64,000 bases of DNA from Jiangella sp. DSM 45060. GTDB lineage: Bacteria; Actinomycetota; Actinomycetes; Jiangellales; Jiangellaceae. Made by a program: the position numbers and the translations under genes. Shown here one piece after another: positions 12,255-20,359 of the stretch. Below the pieces are notes generated by a model, which did not search any database, had not been told where the DNA came from, and worked only from the letters and a program-made list of their open reading frames with translations. The stretch is taken from positions 5,412,501 to 5,476,500 of the forward strand of contig NZ_LT629771.1 in the NCBI RefSeq assembly GCF_900105175.1, in the 5' to 3' direction. Within the stretch, counting starts at the first letter, position 1. The number at the start of each line of letters is the position of its first letter.

Positions 12255-12282
12255 GAACGATTCGGCTCCGGACGAATCGTTC
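12255..12282. promoter_or_regulatory. Perfect inverted repeat, candidate operator
   Basis: The arms are GAACGATTCG (12255-12264) and CGAATCGTTC (12273-12282), identical as reverse complements, around an 8-nt spacer. It sits 22 nt before the regulator start at 12305 and 76 nt before the divergent secreted-protein start. Size and position fit a dimeric winged-helix binding site, probably autoregulatory. Confidence 0.65.
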
Positions 12283-12304
12283 TGAGCGCCAGGAGGTGCG
12301 AGTG

Positions 12305-13285
12305 ATGTTGCGGCTCCGGATGACGGTCGATGATCTCGCGCGCACGACGCTCGCCCTACCGGGTCGGTGCGAAGAGATGCCGGCGAGCCTGCAGGCTCTC
12401 GAGCAGGTGGGGCATCCCTACCGCGGACTGTGGCGCTCCCGCAACGGCCGGATCCCGGACCGGGCTCGATGCCTCTGGGAGCTCGTCCCGGCCCGCGGCG
12501 ACGTGCCGCTGTTCCTCGCCCCCGAACTCGTCGACGACATCGACGAAGCGGTCGACATCGTGCAGTCCACCCCGCCTGCACGGATCCGGGCAGAGATCCA
12601 AGCTGGTCAGAGCCCGAGACGTCTGACGCCGTGGGTGGACGACCTCTGCCGTGGCCGCCCGGCAGCGCTGCGCCGGCTCGGAACCGCGATGCGCGCCTAC
12701 CACGATCGCGTGATGGCCTCGCTGTCGGACGTCCACCGCCGAGCCCTCCAGGCGGAGCTGGGCCGCCGAACCCACCAGCTCGCGCGCGAGGGCATCGCCG
12801 CCACCTTGAACGGCCTGCATCCGTCGATCCGCTGGTCCCAGGGCGTCCTCGAGGTCGCCGGGCCGGCGCACGCCGAGATCGACCTGTCGGGGCGAGGCCT
12901 GCGCGTCATGCCGTCGGTGTGGCCCCGCCCCGGCCTCGCCCTCGGATGGGACACCCCGACCCTGTCCTACCCGGTTCCCCATGCCGTCTGGCTCGCGGAA
13001 TCCGGCACCGTCCACGACGGCGCCCAGGCCGCGCTGGGCGTCACCCGCGCGAAGGTCCTCCACGCCTTGGCCGCCGCTCACAGCACGACGTCCCTGGCCC
13101 AGGCCGTGGGGATCAGCCCGGCCTCGGCCTCCGCACACACCTCCGCCCTGCGTCGCGCCGGCCTGATCAGCAGCTACCGACAGGGCAAGGCCGTGGTGCA
13201 GGTCCTGACCTCGGCAGGACTCGCGGTGATCGAGGCAACCGCCGGTGGAACCGCAACCCACCGCCCCGTCGGTGACAGGCCTTGA
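12305..13285 (+). CDS. Winged-helix (ArsR-like) transcriptional regulator
   Basis: The 326-residue protein has a long N-terminal region typical of actinobacterial DUF5937-type regulators: a helical sensor-like domain starting MTVDDLARTTLALPGRCEE. The C-terminal winged helix (about 245-315) includes TTSLAQAVGISPASASAHTSALRRAGLISSYRQGKAVVQVLTSAG, split here only by reading order. The start has AGGAGG 8 nt before ATG 12305; an adjacent GTG at 12302 is also possible. The frame stays open for another 380 nt upstream, but this runs antisense through the small secreted protein gene. The ligand is unknown. Confidence 0.85.
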   Translation: MLRLRMTVDDLARTTLALPGRCEEMPASLQALEQVGHPYRGLWRSRNGRIPDRARCLWELVPARGDVPLFLAPELVDDIDEAVDIVQSTPPARIRAEIQAGQSPRRLTPWVDDLCRGRPAALRRLGTAMRAYHDRVMASLSDVHRRALQAELGRRTHQLAREGIAATLNGLHPSIRWSQGVLEVAGPAHAEIDLSGRGLRVMPSVWPRPGLALGWDTPTLSYPVPHAVWLAESGTVHDGAQAALGVTRAKVLHALAAAHSTTSLAQAVGISPASASAHTSALRRAGLISSYRQGKAVVQVLTSAGLAVIEATAGGTATHRPVGDRP

Positions 13286-13371
13286 GCCTCGGCCGTCGCC
13301 GAAGCGACGGAGACGCAGCAGGCCGCCAATCGCGTCGAACCGGCAGGCCAGAGGGTGTGCATCCTGCTCTG

Positions 13372-13445
13372 TGCCCCCGGTCGGACTTGAACCGACACTG
13401 TCTGGCTTTTAAGGCCAGTGCCTCTGCCGATTGGGCTACGGGGGC
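13372..13445 (-). tRNA. tRNA with anticodon UAA (Leu by anticodon), class I shape
   Basis: On the minus strand a full cloverleaf can be drawn: acceptor GCCCCCG pairing with CGGGGGC, D-arm GCCC...GGC, anticodon stem CTGGC/GCCAG with loop CTTAAAA, five-base variable region ACAGT, T-arm GTCGG TTCAAGT CCGAC, and discriminator A. The anticodon is UAA, which reads UUA leucine codons. Leucine tRNAs normally have a long variable arm (class II, about 85 nt), but this one is 74 nt with a short variable loop. CCA is not encoded. It lies about 100 nt downstream of the peptide deformylase gene, which itself contains a rare TTA codon. Confidence 0.85.
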
Positions 13446-13547
13446 CGCACACAGTATCGCGCCCGGCGAGCCGCCTGTCTCCTGACGAACCCTCCCATAT
13501 CGGACACGATTGGATCACGTGTCACCCGGTCTGAGCACCGGGGACGG

Positions 13548-14093
13548 CTACAGGTAGGTCTGCCGCGGGAAAACGGCGTGGGCGCCGGCCACGCGGTCGA
13601 GGAAGAGGAAGCCCGCACAGTGGTCGATCTCGTGCTGCAACGCCCTGGCCTCGAACGCGTCGGTCTCGACGGTTAACTCCTCGCCGCTGCCGGGCAGCAG
13701 CCCGCGGACCGTCAGCCGGGTGGCGCGCTTGACGTCGCCGGTGAGGTCGGGGACGGACATGCAGCCCTCGCGGCCCTTCTCCTTACGGGTCGCCTCGACC
13801 ACCTCGGCGTTGCAGAGCACGAACGTGCCGTGGGTGGTGCGGGTCTTCGGGTGCTGGCTGACGTCGACGGCGAAGAGGTGGGCGGCGACGCCGACCTGGC
13901 AGGCGGCGAGGCCGACGCAGCCGGGAGAGACGCGCATGGTGGCGACGAGGTCGGCGGCCAGCTGCACGACCTCCGGCGAGGACGGGTCGACCAGCGGCGA
14001 CGCCGTCGAGAGGACGGCGGAGGGTGCGGCGACGACCGTCAGGACGCGGCCGGGCACCCCGAGGTCGGCCTCGGTCCAGTCGGCGATGCTCAC
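13548..14093 (-). CDS. def: Peptide deformylase
   Basis: The 181-residue enzyme removes the formyl group from nascent N-formylmethionine. All three motifs are visible: motif 1 as GCVGLAACQVG (Gln66), motif 2 as REGCMS (Cys111, metal ligand), and motif 3 as QHEIDH (His154, Glu155, His158). The GTG start at 14093 overlaps the TGA of the ACT-domain gene (GTGA). Leu140 is encoded by TTA (13674-13676), a codon normally avoided in such GC-rich genomes, and a tRNA with anticodon UAA lies just downstream. Confidence 0.95.
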   Translation of the reverse strand: MSIADWTEADLGVPGRVLTVVAAPSAVLSTASPLVDPSSPEVVQLAADLVATMRVSPGCVGLAACQVGVAAHLFAVDVSQHPKTRTTHGTFVLCNAEVVEATRKEKGREGCMSVPDLTGDVKRATRLTVRGLLPGSGEELTVETDAFEARALQHEIDHCAGFLFLDRVAGAHAVFPRQTYL

Positions 14094-14620
14094 AGGACGT
14101 CGGTCTCCTGCGGTCGCAGTGTGACGCCGACGCCCGGCTCGGCGCCGGCCTCGCGCAGGGAGGCGGCGACGGCGTCGGCGTCGGCGTCGGCGGGGAGGTC
14201 GACCTCGGCGACGGCGACGTAGAGGTCGCCGGTGAGGCGGGTCGTGAGGTCGGTGATGTTGCCGCCGGCCGCTGCCAGCACGCCCGTCACGGCGGACACG
14301 ATGCCGGGACGGTCGCCGCCGTGGACGGTGAGCACGTACGGGCGCAGCGACCGCGACCCGGCGGCGTCCTCGTCGGGCACGGCGGCGGCCGACACCTGGA
14401 GCCGTCCGTCGGCGGCCAGCGGGGCCAGAGCCTCGCGCACCTGCTCGGGCGACCGGTCGCCGGAGCAGATCAGCATCATGGCGAAGTGACCGCGCAGCAG
14501 GGTCATGGTGGAGTCTTCGAGATTCAGGCCCAGACCGGCGAGTCCGGCGGTGGCGTCGGCGATGATGCCGGGACGGTCGTGTCCGATGACGGTGACGGCG
14601 ATGAGGCTCACAGGCTCCAT
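14090..14620 (-). CDS. Tandem ACT-domain protein (GcvR-like)
   Basis: The 176-residue protein consists of two ACT domains. The first (about 3-85) has the motif GHDRPGIIADATAGLAGLGLN, and the second (about 94-170) has HGGDRPGIVSAVTG. This matches the glycine-cleavage repressor GcvR family; ACT domains usually bind amino acids. The start overlaps the cyclopropane-synthase stop by 13 nt and its own stop overlaps the deformylase start, so the three genes form one minus-strand unit. No gcv genes lie in the window, so the regulatory target is unknown. Confidence 0.88.
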   Translation of the reverse strand: MEPVSLIAVTVIGHDRPGIIADATAGLAGLGLNLEDSTMTLLRGHFAMMLICSGDRSPEQVREALAPLAADGRLQVSAAAVPDEDAAGSRSLRPYVLTVHGGDRPGIVSAVTGVLAAAGGNITDLTTRLTGDLYVAVAEVDLPADADADAVAASLREAGAEPGVGVTLRPQETDVL

Positions 14621-15897
14621 CCAACCGGACGCACCAGGGGGAGGTCACCTCGGCCGTCGCGATGTGGGCGCACCGCCAGCACCTGGTCGACGCCGATGCG
14701 GGCGGCGTCGAAGGAGACGGCCGACGCCGCCATGTAGAGGCGCCACACCCGCGACCGTCCCTCACCGGCCAGCTCGACGGCGCGGTGCCAGCCGCGTTCC
14801 AGGTTCGCCACCCACGCGCGCAGCGTCAACGCGTAGTGCTCGCGCAACGCCTGCACGTCGCGGACCTCGAACCCGCCCGCCTCCAGGCGGCCGACGACGT
14901 CGCCGATCGGCATCAGCTCGCCGTCGGGAAAGACGTACGCGTCGATGAAGGTGCGCCGCGGCCGCGCCAGCCCGCCCGCACGCGGCCGCCCGGACCGCAC
15001 GATCTGGTGGTTGAGCAGCCGTCCGCCGGGCCGCAACAGGCTGTACAGCCGGGTCGCGTACTCGGGCCACGTCGCCGCGCCGAGGTGCTCGGCCATGCCG
15101 ACGCTGGCGATGGCGTCGAACGGGCCGTCGGCGACGTCGCGCCAGTCCTGAACGCGGATCTCGACGGCGTCGGACAGCCCGGCGTCGGCGACCCGCTGCT
15201 TGGCGTACTCGGCCTGCGGCACCGACAGCGTGACGCCGACCGCCTCGACGCCGTGGTGCTCGGCGGCGTGCTGGACGAGCGAGCCCCAGCCGGAGCCGAC
15301 GTCGAGCAGCCGCATGCCGGCGCGCAGCCCCAGCTTCTGGCAGATCAGCTCGTTCTTGGCCCGCTGGGCGTCCTCGAGCGTGGCGTCGTCGGCCCAGTAG
15401 GCGCACGAGTAGGTCATCGACGGGCCGAGGACCAGCTCGTAGAAGTCGTTGCCGACGTCGTAGTGGTGGCTGATGGCGGCTCGGTCGCGACGCCTGGAGT
15501 GTCGGTCGCCGGCCAGCACGACCTCCTCGGGCGGCGGCTTCAGCGGCGGACCGACGGCACCGAGGACGACGGCCAGCCGGATGACCTCGGCGCGGTCGGC
15601 GGCGGTGAACCGGCCACGGCCGCCCAGCTCCCGCAGCGTGTCGTCGAGGCTGGTCAGCGCGGCGTCGAGGTCACCCTCGACGTCGATCTCGCCGGCCACC
15701 CACGCCCGCGCGAGGCCGATCTCGTCGGGCTGCCAGAGCAACCGGCGCAGCGCCCTGCGGGACCGGATGACCAGCACCGGGCCGTCGGCGGGCCCGGCGT
15801 GCGCGCCGTCCCACGTGCGGATGCCCAGCGGCAACGGCCGTCCCAGCAGCCGCTCGACCAGTCCGGCGATGCGTCCCGCCGCTCCCCCAGTGGACAT
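14608..15897 (-). CDS. Cyclopropane-fatty-acyl-phospholipid synthase-type SAM methyltransferase
   Basis: The 429-residue protein has the CFA-synthase layout. The N-terminal about 130 residues form a lipid-binding-type region. Then comes SHHYDVGNDFY (143-153), which carries the conserved His/Tyr/Asp, and the SAM-binding motif LLDVGSGWGS (197-206). A C-terminal methyltransferase core includes LLRPGGRLLNHQIV and ends at REHYALTLRAWVANLE. It should transfer a methylene or methyl group from SAM to the double bond of an unsaturated phospholipid acyl chain at the membrane. The exact product (cyclopropane or methyl-branched) cannot be told from the sequence. It is the first gene of the unit with the ACT protein and deformylase. 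Confidence 0.9.
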   Translation of the reverse strand: MSTGGAAGRIAGLVERLLGRPLPLGIRTWDGAHAGPADGPVLVIRSRRALRRLLWQPDEIGLARAWVAGEIDVEGDLDAALTSLDDTLRELGGRGRFTAADRAEVIRLAVVLGAVGPPLKPPPEEVVLAGDRHSRRRDRAAISHHYDVGNDFYELVLGPSMTYSCAYWADDATLEDAQRAKNELICQKLGLRAGMRLLDVGSGWGSLVQHAAEHHGVEAVGVTLSVPQAEYAKQRVADAGLSDAVEIRVQDWRDVADGPFDAIASVGMAEHLGAATWPEYATRLYSLLRPGGRLLNHQIVRSGRPRAGGLARPRRTFIDAYVFPDGELMPIGDVVGRLEAGGFEVRDVQALREHYALTLRAWVANLERGWHRAVELAGEGRSRVWRLYMAASAVSFDAARIGVDQVLAVRPHRDGRGDLPLVRPVGWSL

Positions 15898-16006
15898 GGC
15901 GACCTCCCTGTCCCTACCTCTCCCGCCACGCTAGCGAGACGGCAGGGCCGCTGCCACGGCTTTCGGCCGGGGCAGCCCACGGCAGGCGGGTGCTGTGCGC
16001 GGTGGC

Positions 16007-17422
16007 TCAGCCGCGCGGCAGCCGTCCGCCCGCCGTGGTGGCCTTCTCCTCCGGGCGCCGTTCCTTCGACGGCGCGGGCCGGCCGGCTCGCGGCGTCGGC
16101 GGCAGCGCGGCCCGGCGGAAGTCCTCGCGTGGCATCCGCATGCGGCCGAGGGTCACGACCTCGCGCTTGAACAGCAGCGCCAGGGTCCAGTCGACGACCA
16201 CGCGGGCCTTGCGGTTGAACGTCGGCATCTTGCTCATGTGGTAGGTGCGGTGCATGAACCAGGCCGCGAAGCCGCGCACCTTGATGCCGTAGGTGTGCGC
16301 GACGCCCTTGTAGAGCCCGAGGCTGGCGACCGAGCCGATGTACTTGTGCTTGTACGGCTTCGGCACCCCGCCCTCGAGGTCGGCGACGATGTTCTTGGCC
16401 AGCAGCTTCGCCTGCCGCACCGCGTGCTGGGCGTTGGGCGCCGTCCAGACGTTCGGCTCACCGGCGGTGAGGTCGGGGATCGCGGCGTTGTCGCCGGCCG
16501 CCCATGCGTCGTGGAGGCCGTCGATGCGCATCTCCGGCAGGCAGCGGACCCGCCCCTTCTCGTCCAGCGGCAGGTCGGTGTCGGCGAGGACGGGGTTGGC
16601 CTTGACCCCCGCCGTCCACACGATGGTGTCGGCGTCGAACGGCCGGCCCTTGGACAGCACGACGTGGCCGTCGACGCACGACTCCAGCAGCGTCTCGAGG
16701 CGGACCTCGATGTCGCGCTTGCTCAGCTCGACGACGGTGTACTCGCCCATCTCCGGCCCGACCTCGGGCAGGATGCGCCCGGCCGCCTCGACCAGCACCC
16801 AGCGCATGTCGCTGGGCTGCAGCTGCGGGTAGTAGCGCAGCGCGTAGCGGGCCATGTCCTCCAGCTCGCCGAGCGCCTCGACGCCGGCGAACCCGCCGCC
16901 GACGAAGACGAACGTCAGCGCCCGCTTGCGCACCTCCGGATCGGTGGTGGACGCCGCGACGTCGAGGCGGTCGAGGACGTGGTTGCGCAGGGCGATGGCC
17001 TCTTCGATCTGCTTGAAGCCGATGCCGGCCTCGGCGAGGCCCGGGATCGGCAGCGTCCGCGAGATCGACCCGAGCGCGACGACGAGGATGTCGTAGCCCA
17101 GCTCGTAGTCGTCGCCGATCTCGGGCTTGACGGTGACGCTCTTGGTGGCGTGGCTGATGGACGTGACCTCGCCGGTGATGACGTCACAGCGCTTCAGCAC
17201 CCGCCGCAGCGGCACGACGACGTGCCTCGGCTCCAGCGACCCGGCCGCCGCCTCAGGCAGGAACGGCTGGTAGGTCATGTAGGAGCGCGGGTCGATGACG
17301 GTGATGCGGGCCTGGCTGCGCTTGAGGGCGCGCTGCAGCCCGAACGCGGTGTACATGCCCACGTACCCGCCACCGACGATGAGGATGTGCGGGGTTCCGG
17401 TGCGTCCGACTCTCCCGTTCAT
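16007..17422 (-). CDS. ndh: Type II NADH dehydrogenase (non-proton-pumping NADH:quinone oxidoreductase)
   Basis: The 471-residue flavoprotein has an FAD-binding Rossmann motif ILIVGGGYVGMYTA (residues 13-26), an NADH-binding motif FVFVGGGFAGVE (about 172-183) and the C-terminal FAD motif AWAAGDNAAIPD. The C-terminal part (about 375-440) is the membrane-associating region (FAAWFMHRTYHMSKMPTFN). It transfers electrons from NADH to the quinone pool without pumping protons. The last about 30 residues are Arg/Pro/Lys-rich and look unstructured. A palindrome matching the Rex redox-repressor consensus lies 18 nt upstream of the ATG, so NADH/NAD control is likely. Confidence 0.93.
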   Translation of the reverse strand: MNGRVGRTGTPHILIVGGGYVGMYTAFGLQRALKRSQARITVIDPRSYMTYQPFLPEAAAGSLEPRHVVVPLRRVLKRCDVITGEVTSISHATKSVTVKPEIGDDYELGYDILVVALGSISRTLPIPGLAEAGIGFKQIEEAIALRNHVLDRLDVAASTTDPEVRKRALTFVFVGGGFAGVEALGELEDMARYALRYYPQLQPSDMRWVLVEAAGRILPEVGPEMGEYTVVELSKRDIEVRLETLLESCVDGHVVLSKGRPFDADTIVWTAGVKANPVLADTDLPLDEKGRVRCLPEMRIDGLHDAWAAGDNAAIPDLTAGEPNVWTAPNAQHAVRQAKLLAKNIVADLEGGVPKPYKHKYIGSVASLGLYKGVAHTYGIKVRGFAAWFMHRTYHMSKMPTFNRKARVVVDWTLALLFKREVVTLGRMRMPREDFRRAALPPTPRAGRPAPSKERRPEEKATTAGGRLPRG

Positions 17423-17435
17423 GCCTCCAGACTAG

Positions 17436-17461
17436 GGGCTTGTGAATGCGTTCACAAGCCC
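17436..17461. promoter_or_regulatory. Rex-type operator upstream of ndh
   Basis: The 18-nt core TTGTGAATGCGTTCACAA occupies 17440-17457. It matches the Rex consensus of inverted TTGTGAA/TTCACAA arms with a 4-nt spacer, as described for Streptomyces coelicolor. Pairing extends to 11 bp per arm (17436-17446 and 17451-17461). It lies 14 nt before the ndh ATG and covers the stop codon of the upstream flavin-reductase-like gene, so it might also act as a terminator hairpin. Confidence 0.8.
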
Positions 17462-18081
17462 TTCGACGGTGCGCTCGCCCACACCCGCGGCGTCTCGGAC
17501 CGAAAGCTGTGCCCCAGCTCGTCGCCGAGGCCGAAGTAGTGCCGGAAGTTGTAGATCAGCGGGCTCCACCGCGCCGGGTCGACGTGCTGCGTGCCGGGCA
17601 CGACGATGTCCGGTCTTGCGTGCACTCGCAGGACCCCGGCCTCGACCACGATGAACTCGCCGCCAGTGTCGGGGCGCACCGCCGCGGCCGTCGCCTCGAA
17701 CCGCACCGGGCACTCGGCCACCATCGGCGGGCGGACGAGGTCGGACGGCGCGGGCGTCAGGCCGGCGGCCGCGAACTTGTCCGGCTCGTAGCGGTGCCTG
17801 GGCTTGCTCGCCGGCACCGGGTCGCGGCCGGTCAACGGGGCCAGCCGCTCGACCGCCGGCCACAGGTCCGGGCTCGGGAAGTTGATCGTCAGCTCCGGCC
17901 GGACGGCGAGATTGGCCGCCGTCTGCCCCTCCGTGCCCAGCCCGAGCACCACGACCTGGCCGAGCGCCCACGCCGACGACATCGGCGCCAGATTGGCCGA
18001 GCCGTCCGGATTCTCGGTGACCAGCAGCGCCACCGGGGTGCCGACGTACAGGATGCTCGGGGTGATCGTCACGTGCTCCAT
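17452..18081 (-). CDS. Flavin-reductase-like (FMN-binding split barrel) protein
   Basis: The 209-residue protein is consistent with the flavin reductase-like domain family: an N-terminal strand pair ILYVGTPVALLVTENPDGSANLAPMSSAWAL (split in reading as two strands), followed by QTAANLAVRPELTINFPS. It probably binds FMN, and its partner is unknown. The start ATG 18081 is placed by alignment with the family's short N-terminus and because the divergent regulator starts at about 18140. Its stop codon overlaps the Rex-like palindrome before ndh. The two genes are close enough (29 nt) for read-through. Confidence 0.8.
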   Translation of the reverse strand: MEHVTITPSILYVGTPVALLVTENPDGSANLAPMSSAWALGQVVVLGLGTEGQTAANLAVRPELTINFPSPDLWPAVERLAPLTGRDPVPASKPRHRYEPDKFAAAGLTPAPSDLVRPPMVAECPVRFEATAAAVRPDTGGEFIVVEAGVLRVHARPDIVVPGTQHVDPARWSPLIYNFRHYFGLGDELGHSFRSETPRVWASAPSKGL

Positions 18082-18139
18082 GCCCGCCGACGCTAGGGCG
18101 GCGACGGTTCGGCGCCGGCCGAAGCGTCGCGGGGCGATG

Positions 18140-18961
18140 ATGGTGGACATGAGGGATACCGCTGTGGCGGGCGCGGGCGGCCCGGGCGCGGCCGTTGCCG
18201 GCTCGGGCGCGGCCCTGGCCGGGCTGGCCGGGCTGCTCGCCGACCGCACCCGCGCGACGATCTGCCTGGCGCTCATGGACGGCCGGGCGTGGACCGCGTC
18301 CGAGCTCGCCCGCGCCGCCGGCGTCGCCGCGTCGACGGCGACCGAGCACCTCAACCTGCTCGTGTCCGGCGGACTGCTCACCGAGGTACGGCAGGGCCGG
18401 CACCGCTACCTCCGGCTGGCCGACGACGCCGCCGAGCTCGTCGAATTGCTGGCCGCGGCTGCCCCGGCGGAGGCCGCGGCGGGGCCGGGGCCGGGGTCGG
18501 GGCCGCCGGTGCGGTCGCTGACGGCGGCACATCGGCGTCGCGCGCTGGCCGCCGCCCGCACCTGCTACGACCACCTGGCCGGCGCGCTCGGCGTCGCGGT
18601 GACGGACGCGATGACGGCGCGCGGCCTGATCTCCTGGGACCGCGGCCTCACCCTCACCGACGACGGCGACCGCTGGCTGTCCACCCTGGCCAGCCCCTGG
18701 CCCCCGGCGTCGCGCCGTCCGCTGGTGCGGTCGTGCCTGGACTGGACCGAGCGCCGGCCACACCTCGCCGGAGCGGCCGGCGCGGCCCTCTGCTCCCACG
18801 CCGTCGACGCCGGCTGGGTGGTGCGGTCGCGCCGATCCCGTGCGCTGCGGATCACCGACCTGGGCCGGGCCGCGCTGCGCGATCAGCTCGGGGTGGCGCT
18901 GCCGTCCGCCGGTGCACTCACGACGACCAGTTCGGCGGACGTTGTCGGTGCCCGCCCATAG
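18140..18961 (+). CDS. ArsR-family winged-helix regulator
   Basis: The 273-residue protein begins with an Ala/Gly-rich segment and then an ArsR-type helix-turn-helix (about 25-90): LADRTRATICLALMDGRAWTASELARAAGVAASTATEHLNLLVSGGL and RQGRHRYLRLADD, read as consecutive helices and wing. A Gly/Pro linker (PGPGSGPPVRSLT) and a C-terminal helical domain follow. It is divergent from the flavin-reductase-like gene with 58 nt between starts, so it is the likely regulator of that gene. ATGs at 18137, 18140 and 18149 are all in frame, and none has a strong Shine-Dalgarno. Confidence 0.85.
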   Translation: MVDMRDTAVAGAGGPGAAVAGSGAALAGLAGLLADRTRATICLALMDGRAWTASELARAAGVAASTATEHLNLLVSGGLLTEVRQGRHRYLRLADDAAELVELLAAAAPAEAAAGPGPGSGPPVRSLTAAHRRRALAAARTCYDHLAGALGVAVTDAMTARGLISWDRGLTLTDDGDRWLSTLASPWPPASRRPLVRSCLDWTERRPHLAGAAGAALCSHAVDAGWVVRSRRSRALRITDLGRAALRDQLGVALPSAGALTTTSSADVVGARP

Positions 18962-19112
18962 GGTGGGAAGCCCTCCCAGCCGGGCGGGGACCAGACCCCA
19001 CTGCGGCGAACGGTCAACGCGGACAGGCGAGAGATCTCTCACCGCGGTTGTCGATTTTCGCCGGTGCCCGCGTGACGGATCAGGTGACGGCACCTACCAG
19101 AAGAGGACACTC

Positions 19113-19448
19113 ATGTCGCACTACGCGATCCTGATCTACGACTCCGCCCAGCCGGCCGGCGCGGCGCCCGAGCGCGACCCGCACGACCAGCACGCCGACG
19201 AGCTGGCGAAGGCCGGCACCATGGTCGCGGCGTACGCCCTGCAGCCGGGCGAGCAAGCGCGGTCGGTGCGAGCCGGCGGCGTCACCGACGGTCCGTTCCT
19301 GGAGACGAAGGAGGTCGTCGCGGGCATCTACGTCGTCGAGGCGGCCGATCTCGACGCGGCGGTGGCCATCGCGGCGCGGAACCCGGCGGTGCGCCAGGGC
19401 GGCGGCGTCGAGGTCCGCGAGATCGAGAGCGGCACGCTTCCCGGCTGA
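19113..19448 (+). CDS. YCII (DGPF)-domain protein
   Basis: The 111-residue protein has the family hallmarks: an N-terminal strand YAILIYD, the motif TDGPFLETKEVVAGIYVVEAADLDAAV with DGPF, and a ferredoxin-like layout. The function of this family is not established. Some members are encoded with ECF sigma factors, but none is seen here. The ATG at 19113 has AGAGGA 8 nt upstream. It converges on the uracil-DNA glycosylase gene, 44 nt apart. Confidence 0.88.
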   Translation: MSHYAILIYDSAQPAGAAPERDPHDQHADELAKAGTMVAAYALQPGEQARSVRAGGVTDGPFLETKEVVAGIYVVEAADLDAAVAIAARNPAVRQGGGVEVREIESGTLPG

Positions 19449-19492
19449 CGCCCGGCGGTACACGCCCCGGCCCGCACCCGCCCAGAGGACGG

Positions 19493-20341
19493 TCAGCGGG
19501 CGGCGGCCGCCCGGCCGAACACGTCGTCGAGCATGGATTCGGTGAGCCGGCCGGTGAAGGTGTTCTGCTGGCTCGGGTGATAGCTGCCGATCAGCCGCAC
19601 CGATCCCGCCGCCGCCCCGGCCGACGCTCCGTCCGACGGGTCCAGCGTCACCTCGGCGCCGTGCCCGAACACCGGCCGCGGCCGGGGCACCGCCAGCCCG
19701 GCCCGGCCGAGCGTCCGCAGCGCGGCCGTCCACGCGAACGACCCGAGCGCGACCGCCGCGCGCACCGTCGGCAGCACCAGCTCGACCTCGCGGTCCAGCC
19801 ACGGCGCGCAGGCGTCGCGCTCCCCCGGCGTCGGCTTGTTGTCCGGCGGCGCGCAGCGGACGGCGGCGATGATGCGCGCCCCGATCAGCTCCAGCCCGTC
19901 GCCGGCGTGCGTCGCCGTCGGCTGGTTGGCGAGGCCGGCGCGGTGCAGGGCGGCGTAGAGCCAGTCGCCGCTGCGGTCGCCGGTGAAGACGCGGCCGGTG
20001 CGGTTGCCGCCGTTGGCCGCGGGCGCGAGGCCGAACACCAGGACCCGTGGCCGCGGGTCGCCCCAGCCCGGCGTCGGTCGGCCCCAATACGGCTGGTCGG
20101 CGAACGACTTGCGCTTCTCCCGGGCCACGTCCTCGCGCCAGGTCACCAGCCGTACGCAGGCCCGGCAGACCGACGACCCCGCGACCACCTCGTCCAGCGA
20201 CGCCCCGGCCGCCAGCCGGGCCACGTCCTCGGCCGACGTCGCGACCGGGGTGTCCGCGGTGGCGATGTCGCCGGGCCAGCCGGTCCCCGGCGGGACGGGG
20301 CTGGGGAACGGGTCGCCGGTCAGCGGGTGTGGGAGGAGCAC
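19493..20341 (-). CDS. Family 5 uracil-DNA glycosylase (UdgB type, Fe-S)
   Basis: The 282-residue DNA-repair enzyme excises uracil and deaminated bases. The family-5 motif [19 protein letters not shown] starts at about 104, and [16 protein letters not shown] near 250 carries the C-terminal His motif. Four cysteines (C59, C62, C163, C178) are spaced as expected for a 4Fe-4S cluster. The position usually holding a catalytic Asp in other families is Ala/Asn-rich here, as is typical for UdgB. Monocistronic on the minus strand. Confidence 0.93.
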   Translation of the reverse strand: MLLPHPLTGDPFPSPVPPGTGWPGDIATADTPVATSAEDVARLAAGASLDEVVAGSSVCRACVRLVTWREDVAREKRKSFADQPYWGRPTPGWGDPRPRVLVFGLAPAANGGNRTGRVFTGDRSGDWLYAALHRAGLANQPTATHAGDGLELIGARIIAAVRCAPPDNKPTPGERDACAPWLDREVELVLPTVRAAVALGSFAWTAALRTLGRAGLAVPRPRPVFGHGAEVTLDPSDGASAGAAAGSVRLIGSYHPSQQNTFTGRLTESMLDDVFGRAAAAR

Positions 20342-20359
20342 CGCCTCATTGTGCCCGGC

